This document shows, in pieces, positions 56,020-64,000 of a stretch of DNA of 64,000 bases (position 1 is the first letter of the stretch; each line of letters starts with the position of its first letter). This DNA is from Christensenella massiliensis (lineage in GTDB: Bacteria > Bacillota > Clostridia > Christensenellales > Christensenellaceae): the NCBI GenBank assembly GCA_900155415.1, contig LT700187.1:2046001-2110000 (forward strand). The letters are read 5' to 3'. The position numbers and the translations under genes were made by a program. The notes below the pieces were generated by a model. That model did no database searches. It was not told the origin of the DNA and was given only the letters and a program-made list of their open reading frames with translations.

Positions 56020-56700
56020 ATGGAACTGACAGACAGATTGAGGGCAATATTAGACTTTGTGGAACCTGCTGATACAGCTGCTGACATCGGGTGTGATCAT
56101 GGCATGATATCGGCGGCGTTGATTGAAGAAAAAAAAGCGCGCCATGTGTTTGCCTGTGATATCAGCCCAATGTCACTGAAAAAAGCGGGATTACTTGCTG
56201 AAGAGCGCGGATATACGCAGATTGAAACGAGGCTTTCAGACGGACTGGCTGCCCTCAAGGGAGAGGCTATAGATACGGTTATTATAGCGGGCATGGGAGG
56301 GCTTTTGATTCGCGATATTCTTGCAGGAGGTTTGGAAATAGCCGCACATACCCGCCAGTTTGTGCTTGGACCGCAGGGAAATGAATATGAGCTGCGCAGA
56401 TTTTTATATGAAAATGGATTCGTCCTTGAAAATGAAGCGATCGTAAGGGACGATGGGAGATACTACCAGATTTTGAATGTAAAACATGGTAAATCGTCTT
56501 TACCAAATGAATTTTATTTGTTTTTCGGATATTATCCGGTACTGCGCAGGGAAGTTCTGCAAAAAGAATTTCTGCAGTGCAAACGGAATGAACTGGCTAC
56601 GATCATCGAACGGGCAGGAAGCGGGAAAAATACGGAAAACTATATTGCAAATAAGAAAAAACTTCTTAGAGAGGTGGAGGAGGTATTGAAATGTCTGTAA
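56020..56700 (+). CDS. trmK: tRNA (adenine-22-N1)-methyltransferase TrmK
   Basis: The 226-residue SAM enzyme shows the TrmK pattern: RLRAILDFVEPADTAADIGCDHGMISAAL (motif I), VFACDISPMSLKKAGLL, DTVIIAGMGGLLIRDIL (the family's MGG motif) and FVLGPQGNEYELRRFLYENGF. It methylates A22 of bacterial tRNAs. An in-frame TGA directly precedes the ATG, so this is the earliest start. It overlaps the NIF3-like gene by ten bases, the usual neighbour in Firmicutes. Confidence 0.92.
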   Translation: MELTDRLRAILDFVEPADTAADIGCDHGMISAALIEEKKARHVFACDISPMSLKKAGLLAEERGYTQIETRLSDGLAALKGEAIDTVIIAGMGGLLIRDILAGGLEIAAHTRQFVLGPQGNEYELRRFLYENGFVLENEAIVRDDGRYYQILNVKHGKSSLPNEFYLFFGYYPVLRREVLQKEFLQCKRNELATIIERAGSGKNTENYIANKKKLLREVEEVLKCL

Positions 56701-57803
56701 CGATGCAGCAGATGGAACTGATTTTAGAGAAGATCGCCCCCGTGCGCTTTGCAGAAGAATGGGATAACAGCGGTTTTAATGTAAATTTTCATAATAGAGA
56801 AATTACAGGAATCATGATTTGCCTCGATGTTTTGCCGGAAATTATAGAAGAAGCAGAGAAAAAAGGCTGCAATCTGCTTATTTCACATCATCCGCTTTTG
56901 TTTCGTGCAACGAAAAGGATCGATTCGGAGCGCTATGAAGGAAAATGCATACGAATGCTGGCGGAACGGGGTATCTCGTTATATTGCGCGCATACAAGCA
57001 TGGACAGTGCTCCGGATGGCATCAATACGTGGCTGGCCGATCAATTTCATCTCACAGAGCGCGAATATATTCAAGATGGAGTGGCCGAACATTTTTATGA
57101 AATAGCTGTGCACGTTCCGTGCGAGCATGCGGATAAAGTCCGGCGCGCGATGACCGCGGCAGGGGCGGGAAGATTAGGAGAATATGAGGAATGTACTTTT
57201 AATATTTATGGAGAGGGAACGTTTCGGCCCAATGAATATGCGCATCCCTATATAGGAAAGACAGGAGAAATGGAAACTGTAAAAGAAGTGCGTATCTCGG
57301 CGATATGCAGTGAATCTGATACAGAACGGGTGCTCCGCGCCGTGCGTGCAGTTCATCCGTATGAGGTGCCGGCAATCAGTGTATTGAGGACTGAAGAGCC
57401 GAAGACGCTCCAGTCGGGGCTCGGGATCGTCGGCGATCTTCCCCAGCGGCTTCCCGTAAGAGAAGTGCTTGACCAGCTAAAAAAGATATTGCAGACAGAC
57501 AGCGTTCGTGTAGCGGGCGACATCGAAAAGTCGGTCGCGCGTATCGGAATATGTGGGGGCGCAGCGGGAGATTTTGCAGAAGCAGCCCGTAAAAAAGGCG
57601 CAGAGCTTTTCATCACCGGGGAGATCAAGCATAATGAGTATGCGGCGCGCAGCGAAATCATTCTGGCAGAAGCAGGGCACTTTGACACTGAAAAGTGTTT
57701 TTGCAGGATCTATGAGCAAGGTTTACAAAAATGTTTGGATGATGTAAACTATAACATAGCGATTTATGTGACGAATTTACGCAGACCATACGTAAATTAT
57801 TAA
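56691..57803 (+). CDS. NIF3-like (DUF34) dinuclear metal-binding protein
   Basis: The 370-residue protein has the NIF3 metal-site order: WDNSGFNV, LLISHHPLLFR, YCAHTSMDSAPDGINTWLAD, and at the C-terminal end GEIKHNEYA and EAGHFDTEKCF. A middle insertion (about 125-225), a PII-like lid found in the long form, explains the length. It is often annotated as GTP cyclohydrolase 1 type 2 homolog, but the activity is unsettled. It overlaps trmK and precedes a zinc-ribbon gene by eight bases. Confidence 0.9.
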   Translation: MSVTMQQMELILEKIAPVRFAEEWDNSGFNVNFHNREITGIMICLDVLPEIIEEAEKKGCNLLISHHPLLFRATKRIDSERYEGKCIRMLAERGISLYCAHTSMDSAPDGINTWLADQFHLTEREYIQDGVAEHFYEIAVHVPCEHADKVRRAMTAAGAGRLGEYEECTFNIYGEGTFRPNEYAHPYIGKTGEMETVKEVRISAICSESDTERVLRAVRAVHPYEVPAISVLRTEEPKTLQSGLGIVGDLPQRLPVREVLDQLKKILQTDSVRVAGDIEKSVARIGICGGAAGDFAEAARKKGAELFITGEIKHNEYAARSEIILAEAGHFDTEKCFCRIYEQGLQKCLDDVNYNIAIYVTNLRRPYVNY

Positions 57804-57811
57804 GGAGGTCT

Positions 57812-58546
57812 ATGTTGAGTAATGATCTGAAAGCGTTGTGGGATTATCAGGCAGCAGAAAATGAGCTGGAATCCTATGAACGTACGTTAATGAATACTGA
57901 AACCAGAAAAAAATTAGTGCATCAGCAGCAGGTTTATAAGAACAATCAGCAAAAGCTCAAGCAGCTGGAGCAGGAATCTATGCTGCGTCAGAATAAAATG
58001 AGCGGCATTGCTTCCCAGATCGATACACTGCAGAAGCAGATGCAGGAAAAGAAAGACGAGATAAACGAAGTTTCCGGATATGATTTGGAGGATATGTTCC
58101 TTGAAGACGTACGGGAAATGATTCAAGAATGCGAAGAAATCAAAGCGTCTGTAGAGGTAAGCAAGCGTAAAATCGTAGAAATTATGCATCGCCTTGAAAA
58201 ATCGGAAACAGAGATCAAAGAGACGCTCATAAAAATGAGCAACGCCAAAAAACAATTTGACATTCTGAAAGAGCAGCATGCCAAAGAGGTTGCCGCAGGA
58301 AAAGATGATTTGGATAGGCTGAGGGCGAATGTTGTGCAGGCTGCAAAAGGGATCGAGCCTTCTCTGATGGAGCGATATAAGGCAATCAAGCAGCACCGCG
58401 CAAATCCTATGGCAAAATTGGTGGGAGACCGTTGCGAAGGCTGCAAAATGCAGCTTCCGTCAGGAGTTCTCCAAAGCCTGAAAGTAGAAGGCAGTATTGT
58501 AGAATGTGAAAATTGCGGCAGGATTCTTTTTGTGGCGGAGGATTAA
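57812..58546 (+). CDS. coiled-coil C4-type zinc-ribbon protein (DUF164/COG1579)
   Basis: The 244-residue protein is mostly a long antiparallel coiled coil (about 10-180, rich in Gln, Lys and Glu heptads). It ends in a zinc ribbon with CEGCKMQLPSG and CENCGRILF, giving four Cys. This matches the COG1579 family, proposed nucleic-acid-binding proteins. The ATG follows AAGGAGG. It directly precedes the RNase P RNA gene. Confidence 0.87.
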   Translation: MLSNDLKALWDYQAAENELESYERTLMNTETRKKLVHQQQVYKNNQQKLKQLEQESMLRQNKMSGIASQIDTLQKQMQEKKDEINEVSGYDLEDMFLEDVREMIQECEEIKASVEVSKRKIVEIMHRLEKSETEIKETLIKMSNAKKQFDILKEQHAKEVAAGKDDLDRLRANVVQAAKGIEPSLMERYKAIKQHRANPMAKLVGDRCEGCKMQLPSGVLQSLKVEGSIVECENCGRILFVAED

Positions 58547-58550
58547 ATAT

Positions 58551-58884
58551 TTGAGCAGACTGGATGGCTGCGCGCTTTGGCGTGAGGAAAGTCCGGGCTC
58601 CGCAGGGCAGAGCGCCGGGTAACACCCGGTGGAGGCGACTCCAAGGAAAGTGCAACAGAAATAAACCGCATCTCTCTGGATGCAAGGGTGGAAAGGCGAG
58701 GTAAGAGCTCACCGGCGTTATGGCAACTTAACGCGTCAATGTAAACCCCGCTTGGTGCAAGATTGGTATGAGGACATTTAATGGCGGCCCGTCACGTCCT
58801 TTGTAATCGCATGAGCCGTTTGGCAACAGACGGCCTAGATAGATGGTCATCAAAACAGAACCCGGCTTATAGGTCTGCTCAAAT
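58551..58884 (+). ncRNA. rnpB: RNase P RNA
   Basis: The 5' TTGAGCAGAC pairs with the 3' GTCTGCTCAA (58873-58882) as helix P1. Inside are the universal core pieces GAGGAAAGTCCGGGCTC, an AGCGCCGGGTAACACCCGG hairpin, GGAAAGTGCAACAGAAA, AAGGGTGGAAAGGCGAGGTAAGAG and a late ATAGATGGTCATC with GAACCCGGCTTATAG. This is the catalytic RNA for tRNA 5' maturation, apparently type A. It starts four bases after the zinc-ribbon stop. Confidence 0.96.
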
Positions 58885-58902
58885 CATTTATAAAGCATGT
58901 GC

Positions 58903-58930
58903 GGCAACTCGGAAACGAGTTGCCTTTATT
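58903..58930 (+). terminator. terminator after rnpB
   Basis: The stem GGCAACTCG-GAAA-CGAGTTGCC followed by TTTATTATT. Confidence 0.88.
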
Positions 58931-58954
58931 ATTGCTGCAGATCATTTAATGCAC

Positions 58955-59073
58955 TTGACACAGGCATTTGCAGGATGTTATAGTAGCCTTAAAAGGTATT
59001 ATATATGCGCTGTTGTAAATCTGATCAATATAAAAGGATAAAATAAAATAATACCAATTAAAGATGGTATAAT
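58955..59073 (+). promoter_or_regulatory. promoter region of the surface-protein gene
   Basis: Two candidates: TTGACA, 18 bases, TATAGT (58955-58984), and an extended -10 TGGTATAAT (59065-59073) without a clear -35, 47 bases before the ATG. Confidence 0.55.
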
Positions 59074-59119
59074 TATAATAAAAATGATATATAAACATAA
59101 ATAGGAAAGGAATTTCAAA

Positions 59120-62100
59120 ATGAAAATGGGTCAGCATAAAAAATTAATGTCTGTGATTCTGTGCATCGCTATGTGCCTGACATTATTTGGAGGGAACATT
59201 GCGCTGGCGCAGGGGAAAGAGGACGAACCCGTTCAGGAAATCGCCTGCAGCGAAGGGTGTATATTGGAAAGCGGCCATGAGGGAGATTGCGTAATGGCTG
59301 TCGATGATGACACGGAATCCGTATCGGAGCAGGACGCAGGTGCAGAAGAAGCAATAGAAGAAACTGAAAAAACGGAACCGGCAAATGACGCCACGGAATC
59401 CGAGAGATTGCCTATGCTTTCAAGAGAAGCGGTTCCAATGGCTGAACCGTCTTCAACTGTTGCAACGATAGGCGAAGACAGCTATGCTTCTTTGAAATCG
59501 GCCTTTGAAAATGTAAAGACCGGAGAAACGATCATACTTCAGGAGAACATTACCGGTTTGACGACAGACGGCATTGCAACATTAGCTGCTGGAAAAAAAG
59601 CGACGTTCGATATGAACGGAAAAAGCATTACAGTAGCTCCTGATTTTGCGGGAAGACCGATCGTAAATGAAGGTGAGCTGACAGTCGTGGGGAATGGTGT
59701 GATCGATGCTTCTGCCTCTGAAAGCGACGGACTTGGCGCAATCAATAATAAAGGAACTCTGACAATCGAAAACGGAACCTATCGCGGAGCTAAATATGCA
59801 TCCGGAGCAGCTATACGTAATACTGGCAGCGGCGCCGTTTTAACCATCGAGGACGGAACGTTCGAAAACGCGACCTCCGCTGTTTTCAACGAGGGGACGG
59901 CCACGATCAATGGCGGTATCTTTACGGGAACGACATGCAGTCAATGCAATGGTGATATTTGGTCCTATACGATCCGCAATTATACGACGGATTGTAAAAT
60001 GACGATTAACGGCGGAACGTTTACGGGTGTACAAGGAGCGGTATCGGCTTCTGTTGGATATCTCGAAATCAATGGAGGGACCTTTAAAACGGTAAAATGC
60101 GTAAGCAATCCGTCTCATACCGCTACATTCTATGCGCTTTATGCGGCAGGAGAAGTGGGAAAAGTAAAATGTGTGATCAACGACGGCCATTTTGAAACGG
60201 AAGGACAATATACTGCCGTTTTGATCGGAAACGATAATGATGGCGGGATCCATGAAGAGGCTACTGGTATCATCAACGGCGGGACGTTTGTAGCGCCGGA
60301 GGGTGTTCCAGCCTTAAAGGGTGCAGAAAAAACAGGAGATCCGCAGATCAACGGCGGAACGTTCAGCAGCGATGTAAGCAAGTATGTAAGTGACGACGCA
60401 GGAAAAATGATCGAAGATAAGGACGGCAATTATGTCGTCAAAGAGTATGTCGCGGAAACAGGCGGAGAAAAATATATCTATCTTCAGGACGCGATCGATG
60501 CGGCGAACGGAGGTACGGTAACGCTGGTCGCGGATACAACGGAGAGCGTGGAGATACCTGCGGGTGTAGAGGTAACGCTTGATCTTGGAGAATTTACGTT
60601 GACCAACGAAGCGGGAAAACATACGATTACGAACCGCGGCACATTGACCATTTCCGGCAATGGTACGGTAGACAATATTTCGCATGCGCGCGGTGCATTG
60701 GTGAATTATGGAACGGCAACGATGGTTGGAGGAACGCTTACCCGGTCGGCTGAAGCGGGGAGTTCGCCTACTGAAAGCGGCGGTAATTCATGGTATGTTG
60801 TAGATAATAACGGTGGAACGATGACGGTGAAAGGCGGAACGATCGTCAATACGTCAGGTTTTAGTTCCTTGATTCGTAATTTGAACGCAACGTTTAATAT
60901 GGAAGACGGCGTACTTCAAAATAAATTTATTGCGCTGAAGAATGACGATAACGGCGTAATAGATATGACGGGCGGAACGATCACTACCACAGGAGCGGGC
61001 GGAAGCGCCGTCCAGAACTGGGGTGAGTTTACGATGTCCGGAGGAGAGTTGAACGCACCCGATGATGCAAAGGCAATTTACGCGCTTGCATGGGATGACC
61101 AGTATAAAAAGCCGACGGCAGTCATTCGGGACGGAGCGGTCGTCAATGGCGATATTCTGGTAGAAGTAGACACAGCCAATTCCGATGGGATCGCGCGTCC
61201 GGATTTGGTCATCGAGGGCGGCGACATCAATGGTGATATTGAAGTCGGAACGGATGGCGACGTCGTAGTGGACGGTGGTTCGGTAAGCGGAAGCGTTACG
61301 TCGACGAATGAAGGCGGCACTTTGAAAGTCAGCGGCGGGGAATTCGCTGTGATGCCGAATTCGGAATATATCGACCCGAATATGACGGCGGTTGAATATA
61401 CGGCGCAGGATGGCAGTAAGGTCTCTTACATCGGCACTGCGGAAGAGGTTGCTCAGAAATTGGCTTCGGCAGGCGCAGGAGATACTGTTGAGATCGTACA
61501 GGGAGATGTTGCTTTGACGCTTCCTGAGGGCGTGACGGTGGAAAACAAAGGAGAAGGCGAGGTCGTTGTAAACGGAGAAACAGTAGAACCGGGTAAAACG
61601 ATTATAGTAGCCGAAGTGAAAACGGTATATTACAAAGACGCAGCGACGGGCGTGATACTGAACACGGATACGACCAAGGTGCCGGATGGCTCCTATCTGC
61701 TCGTGAAGCCGGTAGCGGAGACAGAGCAGGCGCACGCGGACGCGAAGGAAGCGCTGAAAGATAAGGCGGGGCGGTTCGTGCTGTATGACATCACGCTGGT
61801 GAATGCGGCGGGCGAGCCGATCCAGCCCGCGGGCGACGTGCTGATCGGGATCCCGACGCCGGATGGGTACGACACGTCGAAGCTGGCGGTGCACCGCATC
61901 AATGAGGACAAGACGACGGTGGAGCACGGGGTGACGGTGCAGGACGGCGTCTCCTATTTCCAGACGGACCACTTCAGCAAATATGCGCTGATCGAAAAGG
62001 GGAGCATGAGCGGAGCGGGAACGGATGACACAGCGAAAGATGAGGGCGCCGACTCCTCCGACACGCCGAAGACGGGCGACAGGGCGGACATGACGCCGTA

Positions 62101-62185
62101 TATCCTGCTGGCAGTTATGGCGGGAGCGGCGGTCGCTGCTGCGGTCACCGTAACGATGCGGAAGAGACGGCAGTATGAAAAGTAA
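59120..62185 (+). CDS. large sortase-anchored beta-helix surface protein
   Basis: The 1021-residue protein has a signal peptide (about 1-31, ending near ALAQG) and a short Cys segment CSEGCILESGHEGDC seen in many clostridial surface proteins. An acidic linker leads to a repeat region (about 110-790) with many GGTF/NGGTFTG/MTGGTI turns, the pattern of a right-handed beta helix. A C-terminal domain (about 800-975) follows. It ends in a sortase motif TPKTGD (982-987), a hydrophobic helix and RKRRQYEK. It should be cell-wall linked. From about 61730 the DNA becomes strikingly G+C-rich. The ligand is unknown. Confidence 0.88.
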   Translation: MKMGQHKKLMSVILCIAMCLTLFGGNIALAQGKEDEPVQEIACSEGCILESGHEGDCVMAVDDDTESVSEQDAGAEEAIEETEKTEPANDATESERLPMLSREAVPMAEPSSTVATIGEDSYASLKSAFENVKTGETIILQENITGLTTDGIATLAAGKKATFDMNGKSITVAPDFAGRPIVNEGELTVVGNGVIDASASESDGLGAINNKGTLTIENGTYRGAKYASGAAIRNTGSGAVLTIEDGTFENATSAVFNEGTATINGGIFTGTTCSQCNGDIWSYTIRNYTTDCKMTINGGTFTGVQGAVSASVGYLEINGGTFKTVKCVSNPSHTATFYALYAAGEVGKVKCVINDGHFETEGQYTAVLIGNDNDGGIHEEATGIINGGTFVAPEGVPALKGAEKTGDPQINGGTFSSDVSKYVSDDAGKMIEDKDGNYVVKEYVAETGGEKYIYLQDAIDAANGGTVTLVADTTESVEIPAGVEVTLDLGEFTLTNEAGKHTITNRGTLTISGNGTVDNISHARGALVNYGTATMVGGTLTRSAEAGSSPTESGGNSWYVVDNNGGTMTVKGGTIVNTSGFSSLIRNLNATFNMEDGVLQNKFIALKNDDNGVIDMTGGTITTTGAGGSAVQNWGEFTMSGGELNAPDDAKAIYALAWDDQYKKPTAVIRDGAVVNGDILVEVDTANSDGIARPDLVIEGGDINGDIEVGTDGDVVVDGGSVSGSVTSTNEGGTLKVSGGEFAVMPNSEYIDPNMTAVEYTAQDGSKVSYIGTAEEVAQKLASAGAGDTVEIVQGDVALTLPEGVTVENKGEGEVVVNGETVEPGKTIIVAEVKTVYYKDAATGVILNTDTTKVPDGSYLLVKPVAETEQAHADAKEALKDKAGRFVLYDITLVNAAGEPIQPAGDVLIGIPTPDGYDTSKLAVHRINEDKTTVEHGVTVQDGVSYFQTDHFSKYALIEKGSMSGAGTDDTAKDEGADSSDTPKTGDRADMTPYILLAVMAGAAVAAAVTVTMRKRRQYEK

Positions 62186-62201
62186 GAGATAGAAAACAAG
62201 A

Positions 62202-62240
62202 AAAACGGCGGCGATGCCCTATGTATCGCCGCCGTTTTTG
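62202..62240 (+). terminator. terminator after the surface-protein gene
   Basis: A 14-bp stem, AAAACGGCGGCGAT with ATCGCCGCCGTTTT, followed by TG. A weak TTGCAA-17-TATAGA (62242-62270) after it may drive the next gene. Confidence 0.88.
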
Positions 62241-62331
62241 GTTGCAATGGCAAAAAGGTGGTATTATAGAAAGAAATAGAGTATTATGGATTTGGTGCCA
62301 TGTAGTAAAAAGACGAAAGGTGACTGCTGCG

Positions 62332-62850
62332 ATGAAAGGGCTGATACACATTTACTGCGGAGATGGAAAAGGAAAGACGACAGCTGCCGTTGGGCTTGCT
62401 GTACGCGCCGCAGGACATGGAAAACGCGTGCTTTTCCTGCAATTTATGAAAGATGGAACCTCGGGAGAATTGAGGGTATTGGCTGATATACCGGGCATAA
62501 CGGTATTTCCCGGAGAAAAGGGCGTTAAATTTGCGTGGAGCATGAGTGAACAGGAAAAGGAAGACGCGCGCACACTTCAAAACAAAAGGCTGAAAGATGC
62601 AGCGGAAATGGCGGAAGATTATGATCTTTTAATTTTGGATGAGGCGGTAGGCACATGTGAAGCCGGTTTTTTAGATAAAGATGTTTTATGTAGTTTTTTG
62701 GATGATAAGCCGGAATCGCTGGAAGTAGTTTTAACAGGGCGCTCTCCGGGCCGCGAGCTTTCAGAACGTGCGGATTATATATCGGAAATCAAAAAGATCA
62801 GGCACCCGTTCGATAGAGGGATCAAGGCCCGTGAGGGCATTGAACAATAG
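62332..62850 (+). CDS. cob(I)yrinic acid a,c-diamide adenosyltransferase (CobA/BtuR type)
   Basis: The 172-residue enzyme has IHIYCGDGKGKTTAAVGLAVRA (P-loop at about 7-15), VLFLQFMKDG, LLILDEAVGTCEAGFLD and VVLTGRSPGRELSERADYISEIKKI, the CobO/BtuR pattern. It attaches adenosyl to corrinoids. The ATG at 62332 follows AAAGGTGA; a longer frame begins inside the terminator. It fits an organism with corrinoid enzymes, such as the protein encoded at 21287. Confidence 0.92.
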   Translation: MKGLIHIYCGDGKGKTTAAVGLAVRAAGHGKRVLFLQFMKDGTSGELRVLADIPGITVFPGEKGVKFAWSMSEQEKEDARTLQNKRLKDAAEMAEDYDLLILDEAVGTCEAGFLDKDVLCSFLDDKPESLEVVLTGRSPGRELSERADYISEIKKIRHPFDRGIKAREGIEQ

Positions 62851-62879
62851 TGGAGTGTATGCTTTACTTATCGAATATA

Positions 62880-62914
62880 TTGACATATGCTCATAATGTT
62901 GCATATAATGAGCA
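62880..62914 (+). promoter_or_regulatory. promoter and possible operator of the DUF134 gene
   Basis: TTGACA, 18 bases, TATAAT. An inverted repeat TGCTCAT (62888-62894) and ATGAGCA (62908-62914) covers the spacer and -10 box. The adjacent gene encodes an HTH protein, so autoregulation is plausible. Confidence 0.65.
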
Positions 62915-62936
62915 AAAATGATGTGAGGTATTCAAA

Positions 62937-63287
62937 ATGGCACGGCCGTTTAAATGCAGATGTATTTGTTCCAAACCAAAGACGACCTGTTTTGTTCCGC
63001 AGAACAGCGCCGGAAATGGAATAGTAATATTGGGATATGATGAATATGAGGTCATACGCCTGCTCGATCATGCGGCGCTTACGCAGGAGCAATGCGCAGA
63101 TAAAATGAACGTATCCCGGTCGACGGTAGCACGTATCTATGATATCGCACGAAAAAAAATGGCGGATGCACTGGTCAATGGAAAAGAGATCCGCATCGGC
63201 GGCGGCGATGTGATCGTCTGCAATGCACCGAAGCCTGAATGTGCCCATGAAAAGCATTGCTGCCGCAGAAATCAAGATAGAGAATGA
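62937..63287 (+). CDS. DUF134 family HTH protein
   Basis: The 116-residue protein begins MARPFKCRCIC, then GYDEYEVIRLLDHAALTQEQCADKMNVSRSTVARIYDIARKKMADAL, a sigma-region-4-like helix-turn-helix (about 40-80). A Cys/His-rich tail follows (CNAPKPECAHEKHCC). It matches the DUF134 family of probable regulators, often found near redox or nitrogenase-cofactor-like genes. Cys at both ends could bind a metal or cluster. The ATG follows GTGAGG and its own consensus promoter. Confidence 0.87.
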   Translation: MARPFKCRCICSKPKTTCFVPQNSAGNGIVILGYDEYEVIRLLDHAALTQEQCADKMNVSRSTVARIYDIARKKMADALVNGKEIRIGGGDVIVCNAPKPECAHEKHCCRRNQDRE

Positions 63288-63376
63288 TTATTGGGAGGGC
63301 ACGGGATTCGGCGACAGATTTTTATTGTGGAAGGATAACGTTACTAAGCCGCCGGACCTGCCGATGGTGATAGAGG

Positions 63377-64000
63377 ATGAATGGCTTTTTACCCATATCA
63401 AAAGCAGATATGGCAGAACGCGGGATCGGGCAATTGGATTTTATATTGGTAACAGGGGATGCCTATGTGGACCACCCTTCGTTTGCGCATGCCATTATTT
63501 CCCGGTATTTATCTGCGCATGGATATTCGGTAGGGATCATTGCGCAGCCCGCATGGAAAGATATAGGAGACTTCAAACGGCTGGGGCGTCCGCGGCTCGG
63601 CTTTTTGATCAGCGCAGGAAACATGGACAGCATGGTGAACCTATATTCAGTAACCAAGCACAGACGGGCACGCGATTTGTATTCGCCGGGCGGCAAAGCG
63701 GGGAAACGGCCTGCACGGTCTACAATTGTTTATGCAAAAAAAATAAGGGAAGCCTATGGAAATATTCCGATAATTATTGGCGGTATAGAGGCCAGTCTGC
63801 GGCGTTTTGCTCATTATGACTATTGGGACAACACAGTGCGACCGTCGATCTTGGTGGAAAGCGGGGCTGATCTATTAGTATATGGCATGGGAGAACGTCC
63901 TATCGTGGAGATAGCTGAAGCGTTAGACGGCGGCCTTGCAGTACAGGATATTACCTATATCAATGGAACGGCTTATTCCGCTCCGAATCTAAAACGGGTC
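63377..64000 (+). CDS. YgiQ family radical SAM protein, N-terminal part (3' end outside window)
   Basis: 208 codons are seen before the window ends. The start [16 protein letters not shown], then [84 protein letters not shown] and [19 protein letters not shown] are the hallmarks of YgiQ (UPF0313). The cluster-binding CxxxCxxC lies beyond the window. The ATG at 63377 follows GGTGA by six bases, and an in-frame stop lies two codons upstream. A different-frame ORF over 63223-63819 is a shadow. Confidence 0.88.
   Translation, partial: MNGFLPISKADMAERGIGQLDFILVTGDAYVDHPSFAHAIISRYLSAHGYSVGIIAQPAWKDIGDFKRLGRPRLGFLISAGNMDSMVNLYSVTKHRRARDLYSPGGKAGKRPARSTIVYAKKIREAYGNIPIIIGGIEASLRRFAHYDYWDNTVRPSILVESGADLLVYGMGERPIVEIAEALDGGLAVQDITYINGTAYSAPNLKRV

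Noticed and set aside
60854-61972. Long 372-codon minus-strand ORF antisense to the surface protein
   Set aside because: It arises from the biased repeat codons of the beta-helix gene; the translation is Arg/His/Ile-rich with no domain.
63223-63819. 198-codon plus-strand ORF near the window end
   Set aside because: Most of it is a different-frame shadow of the YgiQ gene, whose frame matches a known family throughout.

Overview
The window is ordinary chromosomal DNA from an anaerobic Clostridia-type Firmicute. The evidence is an NAD(H)-linked trimeric [FeFe]-hydrogenase with its accessory genes, a corrinoid protein with a reductive activator, a CIRCE operator before groESL, a lysine (L-box) riboswitch, a sortase-anchored surface protein, many Shine-Dalgarno-led genes and dense head-to-tail operons. 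I see no insertion sequence, prophage or CRISPR array. I cannot name the species.

Layout: (1) 1-7105, purine operon purE(partial)-purC-purF-purM-purN-purH-purD, ended by a strong hairpin. (2) 7204-12088, minus strand: asd-dapA-dapB and a COG2509-type flavoprotein, behind a lysine riboswitch with its own terminator. The dapB product carries an extra C-terminal pair of aspartokinase-like ACT domains. (3) 12104-18437, plus strand: M20 amidohydrolase, methyltransferase, Hsp33, TPR protein, HD protein and THUMP RNA methyltransferase, followed by tRNA-Thr and tRNA-Pro. (4) 18929-26460: DUF1002 protein, cation diffusion facilitator, corrinoid protein plus activator ATPase, a possible decayed gene, a polytopic membrane protein, tRNA-Ala and an NlpC/P60 hydrolase. 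(5) 26586-36339: the whole shikimate pathway to chorismate and on to phenylpyruvate. Two divergent DAHP synthases flank a regulatory region that holds a Phe-rich leader peptide and an attenuator, followed by aroB, aroA, aroC, pheA, aroK, aroE (inverted) and aroQ. An aldo/keto reductase and a stand-alone HIRAN protein follow. (6) 36881-38930, groESL on the minus strand. (7) 39150-48226, a hydrogenase island: dCMP deaminase, DRTGG protein, anti-sigma-type ATPase, HydS-like iron-sulfur protein, second DRTGG protein, PHP phosphoesterase, HydC, second ATPase, ferredoxin-like protein, HydB and HydA. (8) 48375-51334, dnaG-rpoD. (9) 51463-55585, a sugar-type ABC importer behind a long regulated leader. 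(10) 55748-58930, trmK, NIF3-like protein, zinc-ribbon protein and RNase P RNA. (11) 59120-64000, a large beta-helix surface protein with a compositionally distinct anchoring end, cobalamin adenosyltransferase, a DUF134 regulator and the start of a YgiQ-type radical SAM protein.

The most interesting points are the DapB-ACT-ACT fusion under a lysine riboswitch, the aromatic leader-peptide attenuator before a DAHP synthase, the hydrogenase island with a probable sensory hydrogenase paralog and paired signalling proteins, the corrinoid/activator pair without a methyltransferase, and the mosaic surface protein. All calls come from reading the sequence; no database search was run. Domain positions are approximate.
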